Shown one piece after another: positions 8,539 through 17,148 of a DNA stretch of 64,000 nt. Source of the DNA: Candidatus Gastranaerophilales bacterium. GTDB lineage: Bacteria > Cyanobacteriota > Vampirovibrionia > Gastranaerophilales > Gastranaerophilaceae. Below the pieces are notes generated by a model. It worked only from the letters and a program-made list of their open reading frames with translations, did no database searches and was not told the origin of the DNA. The DNA lies in assembly GCA_944325635.1 (NCBI GenBank), contig CALVBD010000001.1, positions 496,001-560,000 of the forward strand, in the 5' to 3' direction. The first letter of the stretch is position 1. The number at the start of each line of letters is the position of its first letter. Position numbers and translations under genes: made by a program.

Positions 8539-9423
8539 ATGGGAATCGAAAAGACAGGTTTACAACTAGGAAAAGAAATTATTGCTTGGACTCGAACAAG
8601 TGGTAGAAATTTGCTTGCAGCAAAACCTGTAAAAGTTAATACCACAGGGTTAAGATTAGTTCCCCATTTAGAAGATGATATTGTTCAAATTTCTAAACAG
8701 GCAAATCGGTGGACAAAAAATCCAAATGAGTATATTCCAAATTGTAAAATTCCAAACTCACAAATTCCGAGTCATCATATTGCGGCTGGTAAAAATCCTG
8801 ATATTCGGGATGTCGCTGATTTAAGAAAAGGTATTGTTGAAGATGGTGAAATGTTCGGTGGGTATCAAGCAATAAAACTTGATAAAGAATTTGCAAAATT
8901 AACTCCACTAGAAAAAGATTGTATTGGATATAGAATTGTTGGACGTTCAAATATCGCATACAAAAACATGCCGTTTAATGTTATAGAACATGCAAAAATC
9001 GGAGATACAGTCATATTAGACGAAGGATGTGCATATGCCTTTCAACAAGAAAATTTGATATCGTTAAATAATTATAATCTCAAAAATCCAATGCTTGAAA
9101 TTATAAGAATTCCAAAAGGTGCCAGAGTTTCCAGAAATATGGAACATGGTGGTGAAATTTTAATGCCTCGAGGTGCTGAATATAAATTAATATCAAAAGA
9201 AACTGTGTCTAATGGTACAATTAAAGTTGTACTTGAATATATATTACCAAAATCCAAATATCCTGAAGATATCAGAGAAATACGAAAAATTGCCGAACAA
9301 CATATAAATTCAACAGATGAATTTACTAGAAAGTATGCTCAAAAAATTCTTGATGAAATCTCAAGTTTACAGTTAATGGAAGTTATAGACCACGTTGGTG
9401 TAAAGTTGTATATAAATCCTTAA
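8539..9423 (+). CDS. ADP-ribosyltransferase exoenzyme-like protein
   Basis: A 294-residue protein that I place tentatively in the ADP-ribosyltransferase exoenzyme superfamily. The segments appear in the right order: YR at residues 131-132 (candidate first-strand arginine), GDTVILDEGCAYAF (155-168) where these enzymes have the F-STS strand, IIRIPKGARV (188-197), and HGGEILMPRG (203-212), whose glutamate 206 matches the catalytic Glu before the VLLP-type strand. The STS motif is not recognisable, and the residue two before the Glu is Gly rather than Glu or Gln. No signal peptide is seen. The N-terminus (GKEIIAWTRTSGRNLL) is helical. Target unknown; it may be an effector or a degenerate member. 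Confidence 0.55.
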   Translation: MGIEKTGLQLGKEIIAWTRTSGRNLLAAKPVKVNTTGLRLVPHLEDDIVQISKQANRWTKNPNEYIPNCKIPNSQIPSHHIAAGKNPDIRDVADLRKGIVEDGEMFGGYQAIKLDKEFAKLTPLEKDCIGYRIVGRSNIAYKNMPFNVIEHAKIGDTVILDEGCAYAFQQENLISLNNYNLKNPMLEIIRIPKGARVSRNMEHGGEILMPRGAEYKLISKETVSNGTIKVVLEYILPKSKYPEDIREIRKIAEQHINSTDEFTRKYAQKILDEISSLQLMEVIDHVGVKLYINP

Positions 9424-9424
9424 A

Positions 9425-9448
9425 AAACGGCATCTTTTGATGCCGTTT
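9425..9448. terminator. Bidirectional terminator hairpin
   Basis: A perfect 10-bp stem AAACGGCATC / GATGCCGTTT with a TTTT loop, flanked by A and T residues, between the convergent genes ending at 9423 (+) and 9456 (-). Confidence 0.85.
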
Positions 9449-9455
9449 AAACTTA

Positions 9456-9854
9456 TTAGTTATCTATTTCCAACAAATCTTTCCATTGTTGTTTTTTATT
9501 TTCGAGTTTCTTTTGCCGTGCTTCTTGTCTTGCTTTTGCTTCTTCCTGCTGCTTTTTCCACTGTTCTTCACGCTGCTGTTTTGCTTCTTCTCTTTGCTTT
9601 TTCAAAGCTTCCTGCTTAGCTTTAGCTTCTTCCTGTTGTTTTTTCCACTGTTCTTCTCTCTGTGCTTTAGCTTCTTCGCGTTGTTTCTGGCGCATTTCCG
9701 CTTCTTTTTTGTTAGCTTCTAACTTGTTATATGTAGATTCTTCTGCAGCTTCAAGCTTATTCAAAAAATTTGAAACAGGGCGTTTTTCAGCAGCCTGAGC
9801 CACACCTACTGATAACATAGACAATGCCATTAATGCTATTAAAGTTCTCTTCAT
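9456..9854 (-). CDS. Exported charged repeat protein (coiled coil / single alpha helix)
   Basis: A 132-residue protein with a signal peptide (MKRTLIALMALSMLSVGVAQA) followed by an almost uninterrupted run of Glu, Lys, Gln and Arg. Two adjacent units of about 29 residues built on EEAKxQREEQWKKQQEEAK are visible, predicting a long charged helix. The start at 9854 is chosen for the AAGGAAAGGAG ribosome site just upstream; the frame remains open 19 codons further but lacks support there. It may be a periplasmic spacer or wall-associated helix; no enzymatic function is apparent. Confidence 0.8.
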   Translation of the reverse strand: MKRTLIALMALSMLSVGVAQAAEKRPVSNFLNKLEAAEESTYNKLEANKKEAEMRQKQREEAKAQREEQWKKQQEEAKAKQEALKKQREEAKQQREEQWKKQQEEAKARQEARQKKLENKKQQWKDLLEIDN

Positions 9855-9888
9855 ATAAAAACTCCTTTCCTTTGTGAGATACATTATA

Positions 9889-10590
9889 CTAAACTTTCTC
9901 ATATATTTCAATTATTTTTTTTATTCCGTTTTCAGCAGTCTTGAAAATTTCAAGCATTTGCGAATATTCATAAGGTTCGCCCTCTGCAGTTGTCTGGAAT
10001 TCTATAATCTTGCCGCTTTTAGTAAGGACGATATTGCTGTCGACTTGAGCATGGGAATCTTCCTCATAACACAAATCCAGACGAACCTCTCCGTCAATTA
10101 TTCCTGCTGAAATAGCCGCAACAGGTTCTATTATCGGATTTTCTTTTATAATGCCTTTTTTAAGAAGCTTTTCAACGGCAATTTTCAATGCAAGAAAACC
10201 GCCGCAGATACTTGCGGTTCTTGTGCCGCCATCTGCTTGAATTACGTCTGCATCAATCGTTATTGTCAAATCAGGAATTTTCTCTAAATTTATGCTTGCC
10301 CTGAGACTTCTGCCAATCAGACGCTGAATTTCCTGTGTTCTGCCGGAAATTTTGGTTCTTTCTCTCTGGCATCTAGTATTTGTTGATGACGGGAGAAGTG
10401 AATATTCTGCCGTAAGCCAGCCGCGCGGGTCGTCTTTTTCCATCCATTTTGGTTTCCCTTCTTCAACCGATGCTGTCGTAATAACCCTTGTATCGCCAAA
10501 TTCCACAAGGACAGACCCCAGCGCATTTTTTGTAAAATCTTTTGTGAACTTAATCTCTCTTAATTCGTCGTTTTTTCTGCCTATTCTCAT
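9889..10590 (-). CDS. rph: Ribonuclease PH
   Basis: A 233-residue phosphorolytic 3'-5' exoribonuclease that trims tRNA 3' ends. The start MRIGRKNDELREI is chosen because family members begin R.DGR..DELR; the frame is open 23 codons further upstream. Signatures include GDTRVITTASVEE, RGWLTAEYSLLP, GRTQEIQRLIGRSLRA and DADVIQADGGTRTASICG. Length is typical (about 235-250). It follows a small zinc-ribbon gene by 4 bp and probably shares its transcript. Confidence 0.95.
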   Translation of the reverse strand: MRIGRKNDELREIKFTKDFTKNALGSVLVEFGDTRVITTASVEEGKPKWMEKDDPRGWLTAEYSLLPSSTNTRCQRERTKISGRTQEIQRLIGRSLRASINLEKIPDLTITIDADVIQADGGTRTASICGGFLALKIAVEKLLKKGIIKENPIIEPVAAISAGIIDGEVRLDLCYEEDSHAQVDSNIVLTKSGKIIEFQTTAEGEPYEYSQMLEIFKTAENGIKKIIEIYEKV

Positions 10591-10594
10591 AACC

Positions 10595-10819
10595 TTATCC
10601 TTTATAATCGTAATCCCATATATATATTTGTCCGCAGTATTTGCATACTGCATGCTCATTCATAAACTGTAAATCCGGCACAAAGGTATAACCGTCAACA
10701 GAAATCTCTATTTCGTTTTTACTGTTGTAACGCTGTTCGAAATGTCTTGCGCCATGGTAATCAGGTGAAAACATTAATTCAAATTTATCGCGTGATTTAC
10801 AGAATTTACAAATAAACAT
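10595..10819 (-). CDS. Small putative zinc-ribbon protein, unknown
   Basis: A 74-residue protein with two CxxC pairs, CKFC at residues 4-7 and CKYC near residue 60, the pattern of a four-cysteine zinc ribbon. The ATG overlaps the stop of the upstream membrane-protein gene by one base (TAATG), so it is translationally coupled to it. The middle is rich in aromatic and charged residues. I do not recognise a named family. Confidence 0.7.
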   Translation of the reverse strand: MFICKFCKSRDKFELMFSPDYHGARHFEQRYNSKNEIEISVDGYTFVPDLQFMNEHAVCKYCGQIYIWDYDYKG

Positions 10820-11790
10820 TATTCATCTTCTTTTTGCTGTGCTCTTTTCAAAATATTTTTATCAAGCTTTTTAACTTTTTTCTCCTGTTTCTCTGCATTA
10901 GTATTCAAGGCTTTATACCAGAGAGTCCAGCAGATGCTTCTTAATGGGAGCGTAAAACCTGTTACAATGAAAAACGCAATCTGATAGACCAGCATTTCCG
11001 CAACATTTGTAGGTGTAATAATTTGCGCACGCGGATTTAGCGTTATAAGCCAGTTGTTGAAATTGTCCAGCGGAATATTTGTCATAACCCAGTTTTCAAA
11101 AGGTTTTATCAAAAATGCAGTTACACCGGTCAAATCAAAAAATACGGAAAATCCTTCTACAAATAAATAATGTGTAAAAAATCCTATTATACACATCAGA
11201 ATAAAAGTTCTTGCAAAGTTGCCTTTAATCAAAAGCATACTTCGTCTGAAACATCCGAAAACAGAAACATCATCTTCAAACGTAAACACTTGAAAAATTA
11301 GTATGAAATAAATAAAAAGAACAGCCGCAATGATTATAAAGAAAGGATTAATTGCCAAAATACTCAAAACGCCGACCAAAAACCAGAGTCCGACATATTT
11401 AAAAGTTCTCTGGGTAATAAGCGCATTATGGGCAGGAAAATCATAGACTCTTCCGGTATTAAGAGCGCTTTCTGTCATAGAATTTAAAGCTCCGTAAGCT
11501 ACAAGATAATCCCAAAAAGCTTTCAAAAATATAATCATCCCAGGAACCGTTATCAAAATTACACAAGCAACAATTGTAGTGAAACTGTTAAACGCCGGAG
11601 ATTTTTCTATTAGTGTCGGCAAGTATGCGGTATAAAGTCCGGCAAGCCCAAAAATTAAACCCATACCCACAAGCTGTCCCAGAACAGGAAATGCCATATA
11701 TTGAGTGAATTTGAGGAAATTCATACAATATATTTTCACACCCTCTGTTAATACATTGAAAATTCCGTTTCCTGTTTTTGCTTTAGACAT
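10819..11790 (-). CDS. Polytopic membrane protein, unknown
   Basis: A 323-residue protein with about six long hydrophobic segments and a lysine-rich cytoplasmic tail (KKVKKLDKNILKRAQQK). The general pattern resembles bacterial membrane proteins of unknown function that contain repeated amphipathic stretches, but I cannot assign a family. AAGGAGAGAAT precedes the ATG. The gene heads an apparent operon with the zinc-ribbon gene and rph. Confidence 0.75.
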   Translation of the reverse strand: MSKAKTGNGIFNVLTEGVKIYCMNFLKFTQYMAFPVLGQLVGMGLIFGLAGLYTAYLPTLIEKSPAFNSFTTIVACVILITVPGMIIFLKAFWDYLVAYGALNSMTESALNTGRVYDFPAHNALITQRTFKYVGLWFLVGVLSILAINPFFIIIAAVLFIYFILIFQVFTFEDDVSVFGCFRRSMLLIKGNFARTFILMCIIGFFTHYLFVEGFSVFFDLTGVTAFLIKPFENWVMTNIPLDNFNNWLITLNPRAQIITPTNVAEMLVYQIAFFIVTGFTLPLRSICWTLWYKALNTNAEKQEKKVKKLDKNILKRAQQKEDE

Positions 11791-11875
11791 ATTCTCTCCT
11801 TATAACCGCAGTTTTACAGATGGTATTTTTATATAATTGTATTATAATTTTATTATAAATAAACTAAAAAAAACA

Positions 11876-12508
11876 ATGACCGATTACAAAGAATTAATTA
11901 AAAGTTTTAATAAAGAAGATTATACATCAGGACGCGTCAACTTACATATACATTCAACCTTCTCGGACGGACGCGGAGATTTTTGTGATTTAATTAAACA
12001 GGCAAAAGAAAAAGGATATAAAAAAATCGCCATCTGCGACCATAATACAATTAACGGGTATCTTGAGCACGGAATAGACAATATAGTTATTCCTGCCGTT
12101 GAATTTGATGTCTGGTGCGGATATGTGTTTATGCATTTGCTCGGCTACGGCGTAGATGTTAATAACAAAGAACTCCAATCATTCTGCGCAAAATCAAAAC
12201 GGGAAACCGAATTAGATATTGTGAGAATTTTTGCGACCCGGAACATAAAAAAACTTATCCGCGCAATTCACAACGCCGGAGGGATTGCGGTTATTGCACA
12301 TCCTGCCTGCTGCTGGGCGCTGAGTCATGACAGATTTATAAAGAAACTAATCTCCTACGGATTAGACGGAATGGAAGTATATTACCCCTACAAACGCCAC
12401 CGCGGAATAATAAAATTTACGACAACTCATAATATTGAAAAAATCGCCGATAAATACGGACTGATAAAAACGGGCGGGACAGACTTACACGGGGACGTTC
12501 TGGAATAA
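11876..12508 (+). CDS. PHP-domain metal-dependent phosphoesterase
   Basis: About 210 residues with the full PHP metal-site set: LHIHSTFSDG near the N-terminus, CDHNT, VEFD, IAHP and GGTDLHG at the end. Members hydrolyse phosphoesters such as nucleotide 3',5'-bisphosphates or oligoribonucleotides using two or three metal ions. At about 210 residues it is shorter than YciV-like enzymes (about 280). The start at 11876 is preferred to the frame-first ATG at 11837 because the upstream part lies in an AT-rich promoter-like stretch; no strong ribosome site is seen for either. Its stop directly abuts the prfB stop with no gap. Confidence 0.85.
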   Translation: MTDYKELIKSFNKEDYTSGRVNLHIHSTFSDGRGDFCDLIKQAKEKGYKKIAICDHNTINGYLEHGIDNIVIPAVEFDVWCGYVFMHLLGYGVDVNNKELQSFCAKSKRETELDIVRIFATRNIKKLIRAIHNAGGIAVIAHPACCWALSHDRFIKKLISYGLDGMEVYYPYKRHRGIIKFTTTHNIEKIADKYGLIKTGGTDLHGDVLE

Positions 12509-13598
12509 TCAAACCGCGTTTTGTTTCAAATAAGCCTCAATAAACCCGTCTAAATCGCCATCCATTACAGCATCCACATCACCGACTTCAAAGCCCGTGC
12601 GATGGTCTTTTACCATTTTGTAAGGGTGGAATACGTATGAACGGATTTGGGAGCCGAAATTTATATCAACATTTTCGCCTTTAAGTTCGGCTAATTTTTT
12701 CTCATGTTCTGCCTGACGGATTGCGAGGAGTTTTGACGCCAGAATTTGCATTGCATTTTCTTTATTTTGTAATTGAGAACGTTCCTGCTGGCATTTGACG
12801 ACAATTCCTGTCGGTTTATGGAGAATTCTCACGGCAGTTTCGACTTTATTAACGTTTTGACCTCCGGCACCACCTGAGCGCATTGTGTCAATTTCCAAAT
12901 CCTCAGGCGGAATTACAATAGTTTTTTCAAAATCAGCTATAATCGGCGATACTTCAACCGAGGCAAAACTCGTCTGGCGCTTTCCGTTTGCGTTAAATGG
13001 GGAAATTCTGACGAGTCTGTGGACACCTTTTTCAGCCTTTGCATACCCGAACGCATATTTTCCGGTAATTTTTATGGTTGCTGATTTTATTCCGGCTTCA
13101 TCACCATCCAGTTTATCAAGCAACTCAACCTTCCAGCCGCGATTTTCCGCCCAGCGCATGTACATACGAAGAAGCATACTTGCCCAATCCTGAGCATCAG
13201 TTCCGCCGGCACCGGCGTTTATCGTTAAGATTGCGTCCGCTTCATCGTATTCACCGCTCAGCATAAGTTTTATTTCAAATTTATCAAGTTCTCTTTCTAT
13301 AGCTGATAAATTTTCATAACTTTCACTTATCAAATCCGGGTCAGAAATCTCAACAGCGACAGCAGCATCATCCAGTGCAGACTGCCACCTTTCCAGTAGC
13401 GAAATATTCTCTTTAATTTCTTTTATCTCTGCACCCAGTTTTGATACTTTATCCTTGTCTGACCAGATATCAGGCGACTGCATTTCGTTTTCTAGTCTTT
13501 CAAGTTTTGAATGGAGCGAGGCATAGTCAAAGACACTCCTTCGCGCTTTTAATGCGTGGCTGCAATATATTCAAAAGCTGCTTTAATTCTGTTTCCAT
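12509..13598 (-). CDS. prfB: Peptide chain release factor 2 with +1 programmed frameshift
   Basis: The zero frame starts at an ATG at 13598 and gives 23 residues ending in CTT, then an in-frame TGA (13527-13529) followed by C. Skipping one T places GAC in the long frame, which continues to 12509, for 362 residues in total; RF2 is normally about 365. AAGGAG (13536-13541) lies just upstream of CTT TGA, the classic internal Shine-Dalgarno plus slippery site. The long frame carries [12 protein letters not shown] with the GGQ peptidyl-tRNA hydrolysis motif. The stop codon read by RF2 itself thus autoregulates RF2 synthesis. Annotation from the first ATG of the long frame (13483) would lose about 38 residues. 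Confidence 0.95.
13527..13541 (-). promoter_or_regulatory. prfB: prfB programmed +1 frameshift signal
   Basis: On the minus strand the order is AAGGAG, three bases, CTT, TGA, C. This matches the universal RF2 recoding signal, in which an internal Shine-Dalgarno-like sequence close to a CTT slippery codon and a UGA promotes +1 slippage when RF2 is scarce. Confidence 0.93.
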
Positions 13599-13620
13599 AT
13601 AATGATTATACTACAAAAAT

Positions 13621-15189
13621 TTACGAATCAACGACCTTAATTCTGCCATCATCAACAATATCGACAGGTTCAGGATGTCTGCGGAAATAATCTTCCACAC
13701 ACTTAGTCAGATCATAATCAAAGATTTTTTCAGCCTGCTTAATTTTATTCAGCATACTAAAATTGTCGCCGCCCGCTGCTATATAATCATTAACTGATAC
13801 CAGATATTTTTTGTCCTTACGCGGGTTATTAACATCTATATTTTCTTCCGTGCCGTCTTTTTTGACAAATTTAATTTCTTTTATCTTGCCATCTCTTGTT
13901 ACGGTATATTTTAAACCAGAAACATATATCAATCCTGGTTTATTGCTCTGATTATTAAATGAATGAGCAGCAAACTTTATCGCATCCACAAGCTCTTTTT
14001 CCGTATAATAAACATTCACGATTTTGTTCTTAAAAGGTGACAGTTCTGAAATCGTTCTTGTATCAACACGGCCTTTTTCCAGAGTTCCACGAAGCAACGC
14101 TGACGTAATTATTGCGATATCAGCTCCGGTATCTTCTCTTACTGCATCCAGCGCAAAATTGGCAAGCGGGCTCGGGTCTACAAGGTCATTCTGCATAACA
14201 GGAGGGGCTGTACGCACCTGACCAACGACCTCCGGCTTTCCGAAAATAGTATCAAATACATGACGAGCGGGAGCGTTTCTGCTGAATATTCTTGTTGTTG
14301 CAACGTTATTCTGGGCTTTCCTGATAATTCCATTACTGTCAAATTCAAGATTAAGAATACCAAAATTTCTGCCGTCGCGACCGGCCTGCGTAATAATTAC
14401 AGGTTCCCCGCTCTTTGATTTGAGAAGATTTATGTTTTCCTTAATATCTTTCAAAAGGTTATGGGAATGTCCGCCAAGGATAACATCAAGACCGTCTGTT
14501 TGCTGCGCAATCTTCATATCATATCCGTAACCGCTGTGGGATAAAAGAATTATCTTATTTACACCCTGAGCTTTCAATTTGTCGACTTCCGCCTGAACCA
14601 TTTTAATTGTTTCTTCTATACTGGCAGGCTCAATATCTTTTTCTCTTAAAACATCAGCGTATTTTAAACGGGTCAGCAAATCCGACGGAATAGTTCCGAT
14701 AATGCCATATTTATTCCCGTTATGTTCTTCTATTATTGATGATTTTATATATTTATGAAAATCATCTTTTTCATCTTTTGATTTTAAATTGCAGGCAAGG
14801 AGGGTATATGAAAGATTAGGAAAAAGATTCTTAATCTCTGCAGGATTTGTATCGCATTCATGATTTCCAACAGCTGATGCTGTAACACCTATTATCTTCA
14901 AAAATGTTGCCGCAACTTTATTTATCAAGGAATCTTCTCCAAGCATAATATCGCCTGAGGCAAGTTTAAGCTTATCTGTGGGCTGCGACGGAACAAATCT
15001 GTCAAATTCATTTGATGCAGTAATTGTTCTCTCCATATTTATTGCTCTGCCGTGGTAGTCATTAACGTAAAATATACTTGTGCGGGTATAGTCTGAACCG
15101 TTCGGCGGATTTTTTACTTTTGAATAGTTCTGCCTTGAATTTTGGGATATTAAATTTGACGGTTGTGATGTAATCAAAGGATTAATCAT
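13621..15189 (-). CDS. 5'-nucleotidase / UshA-family metallophosphatase
   Basis: A 522-residue protein. The N-terminal metallophosphatase has VNDYHG, a GDIMLGEDS block, GNHEC, LLSHSGYGYD and GGHSH, which are the binuclear metal ligands. The C-terminal half is a 5'-nucleotidase substrate-binding domain with ADIAIITSALLRG and a VNDYIAAGGDNF block. Family members hydrolyse nucleotides or related phosphoesters, usually outside the cytoplasm. Unusually there is no signal peptide: an extra polar N-terminus of about 35 residues precedes the domain. The start at 15189 is preferred over the GTG at 15204 because AAGGGA lies 7 nt upstream. Confidence 0.88.
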   Translation of the reverse strand: MINPLITSQPSNLISQNSRQNYSKVKNPPNGSDYTRTSIFYVNDYHGRAINMERTITASNEFDRFVPSQPTDKLKLASGDIMLGEDSLINKVAATFLKIIGVTASAVGNHECDTNPAEIKNLFPNLSYTLLACNLKSKDEKDDFHKYIKSSIIEEHNGNKYGIIGTIPSDLLTRLKYADVLREKDIEPASIEETIKMVQAEVDKLKAQGVNKIILLSHSGYGYDMKIAQQTDGLDVILGGHSHNLLKDIKENINLLKSKSGEPVIITQAGRDGRNFGILNLEFDSNGIIRKAQNNVATTRIFSRNAPARHVFDTIFGKPEVVGQVRTAPPVMQNDLVDPSPLANFALDAVREDTGADIAIITSALLRGTLEKGRVDTRTISELSPFKNKIVNVYYTEKELVDAIKFAAHSFNNQSNKPGLIYVSGLKYTVTRDGKIKEIKFVKKDGTEENIDVNNPRKDKKYLVSVNDYIAAGGDNFSMLNKIKQAEKIFDYDLTKCVEDYFRRHPEPVDIVDDGRIKVVDS

Positions 15190-15240
15190 TTTCAGTCCCT
15201 TCACTTTAAAGTTCCTGAAAAAAATTTTTTGCGCATTGAT

Positions 15241-16860
15241 TTACAAAGATTTACAATAGTCTTTCCAGGCTTGAGTATAAGCTTCTTCCACGCACTTTGC
15301 AAAACCAGCTGCATCATTACGCAGAGGGGATTTATTTAAAATATCACGCAAATTATGTCTGTAATAATCAAGCTTTTTAATATCTGTGGCAAGCTTTTGC
15401 GCTTTTATAATATACTCGCTCTCGTTTTCTGCTATCAAATCATTAAGTTTCAAAACATGGTTTATGTGAGCACAACCTCTTGACTGCATGCTTTCTCCAA
15501 GAAGAGTAATCACAGGAAGCCCCATGGAAATTTGTTCTATCGTAATAGTAAGCCCGTTAAACGGTGTGGTATCAAGTGCAATATCCGCCATTTTGTAAGC
15601 GTTAAAATGAATTCCTTTGCAAGCTTCATTCTGATAAATTACACGATGTTCACCAATTCCGTACTCCGAGAATTTTTTCTTAAATTTTGTGATAATTTTT
15701 TCTGTCATTTGTGTCCTGTAAATAAGAAGCTTTGAATTCGGAACATTCTGCAGAACTTTTGCCCATAATCCTATTGTATAATCATTAATTTTTGAAGGAC
15801 AATTAAAACTTCCAAATGTGATATACCCGTTTGTATAGTATGGCAGTTCATTAATTTCTGGCAGTTGAATTCTCTCGTTATTATAATCAAAACGATGCAT
15901 TCCTGATTTTAAATAAAGCGGTTTTTCAGTATAATATTTTGCAAGATTTTTAGGGATAACAAATTCATCCGCAAAAATATAATCAACCTCTTTCATGCCC
16001 ATTGTATTTACAAAACCGAGATACTGCATAATTAGCGGTGCAGGTTTATAATAAAGAGCAAAACATCTGCAATGAGTATACCCGCCTAAGTCTACCAAAA
16101 TATCAATACCGTCATCATGAATTTTCTGTGCAAGTTCTTTTTCGGTTAACTTTGAACAATCTTCAAATTTCATTCCAGTTCGCTTAATTCTCTCTGTCGT
16201 AGAATCTTTTTTTTGCGAACAGGAGTAAAGAGTAAAGTTAAATTTCTTCTGATTGTGATATTCAAGAAGCGGCAGAACAAACTGCATCATTGCATGACAA
16301 TGAAAATCTGATGACATATACCCTATATTCAATTTTTTATTCGGATCCTGAGGGGATTTATACTCAAAAGGTTTGTCATCTTTTAATACATAAGGTCTGT
16401 AACGGTTTATTTGATATTCTATTGCTTCTTTTAATTCTTTTTGTGAATACCTGTCTGATTTAAGCATAGTAAGACAAATACTCGATACACAGTTTGGCAA
16501 AGGTTTCATAGAAAGAGCTTTATCATAATATTTTATACTTTTTTCATTATCAGAAAAATAGCACATATAACCGAGCATTGAATAAATGCTTGCATTTGTC
16601 GTACAATATCTTAATGTATTTTCAAAAGCTTCACAGGCAAGATCTCTATCTTTAAGGTTGTAATAACAATTCCCGATTTTCCTATAAAGCTCACATATAT
16701 TATATTCATAAGATTTATCAATCTCAGAGAGAGCCTCTTTAAAAACATCTATAGCTTCCGTGTATTTTTTTTCATTATAAAGTGCATCACCCTTTGCGAT
16801 TTTATCCAGCAACGGCTGATAAGTAAGTTTCTTTTTTAATCGTTCTGCTTCTGTTTTCAT
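15241..16860 (-). CDS. TPR-containing O-GlcNAc transferase-like glycosyltransferase (GT41)
   Basis: A 539-residue protein. TPR repeats occupy about residues 15-140 (for example EAIDVFKEAL and SIYSMLGYMCYFSDNEKSIKYYDKAL), followed by an OGT/SPINDLY-type catalytic region. Recognisable segments are IGYMSSDFHCHAM (catalytic-side histidine), DILVDLGGYT, ITFGSFNCPSKI and ALDTTPFNGLTITIEQ, then GLPVITLLGESMQSRG. The family transfers GlcNAc or other sugars to Ser/Thr of proteins. The usual LGYPGT segment is changed to LGFVNTMG. No Shine-Dalgarno is evident; TATAAT lies 4 nt before the ATG, which suggests a leaderless mRNA. Confidence 0.87.
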   Translation of the reverse strand: MKTEAERLKKKLTYQPLLDKIAKGDALYNEKKYTEAIDVFKEALSEIDKSYEYNICELYRKIGNCYYNLKDRDLACEAFENTLRYCTTNASIYSMLGYMCYFSDNEKSIKYYDKALSMKPLPNCVSSICLTMLKSDRYSQKELKEAIEYQINRYRPYVLKDDKPFEYKSPQDPNKKLNIGYMSSDFHCHAMMQFVLPLLEYHNQKKFNFTLYSCSQKKDSTTERIKRTGMKFEDCSKLTEKELAQKIHDDGIDILVDLGGYTHCRCFALYYKPAPLIMQYLGFVNTMGMKEVDYIFADEFVIPKNLAKYYTEKPLYLKSGMHRFDYNNERIQLPEINELPYYTNGYITFGSFNCPSKINDYTIGLWAKVLQNVPNSKLLIYRTQMTEKIITKFKKKFSEYGIGEHRVIYQNEACKGIHFNAYKMADIALDTTPFNGLTITIEQISMGLPVITLLGESMQSRGCAHINHVLKLNDLIAENESEYIIKAQKLATDIKKLDYYRHNLRDILNKSPLRNDAAGFAKCVEEAYTQAWKDYCKSL

Positions 16861-16888
16861 ACGTATTATAATAATTTATAATCGTATT

Positions 16889-17122
16889 TTAGTCAAATTT
16901 CATAGTTTGAACTTCCCAGTGAGAAGATAGTTCTTTTATCAACTCAGGAGCATCTTCTGAAAGGTCAAGAAGCACAATGCCGTTATTTGTGCAAACTCCG
17001 TTTTCGCTATGATGAAGTCCGATACGAGTTCTTATTGAACATCCGTACTTAGTGAGAATTTGTTGAAATTCAAGGGAGCTTTCTGCTCTGTCTGTCAATT
17101 TTACACCAATAATTGTTGTCAT
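16889..17122 (-). CDS. ACT-like small regulator (TM1266 / hydrogenase-regulator type)
   Basis: A 77-residue protein matching the small ACT/NikR-C-like family often annotated as an iron-only hydrogenase system regulator: IIGVKLTDRAESS, QQILTKYGCSIRTRIGLH, a single Cys in NGVCTNNGIVLLDL, and a closing VQTMKF. It probably binds a small ligand and acts as a dimer. No hydrogenase gene is in this window, so the regulated system is unknown. GAAAGGAGAAAAT precedes the ATG. Confidence 0.75.
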   Translation of the reverse strand: MTTIIGVKLTDRAESSLEFQQILTKYGCSIRTRIGLHHSENGVCTNNGIVLLDLSEDAPELIKELSSHWEVQTMKFD

Positions 17123-17148
17123 ATTTTCTCCTTTCTGTATTTCACCTT

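Noticed and set aside
9437-9722. Phe/Leu-rich plus-strand frames
   Set aside because: Shadow of the Glu/Lys repeat gene on the opposite strand.
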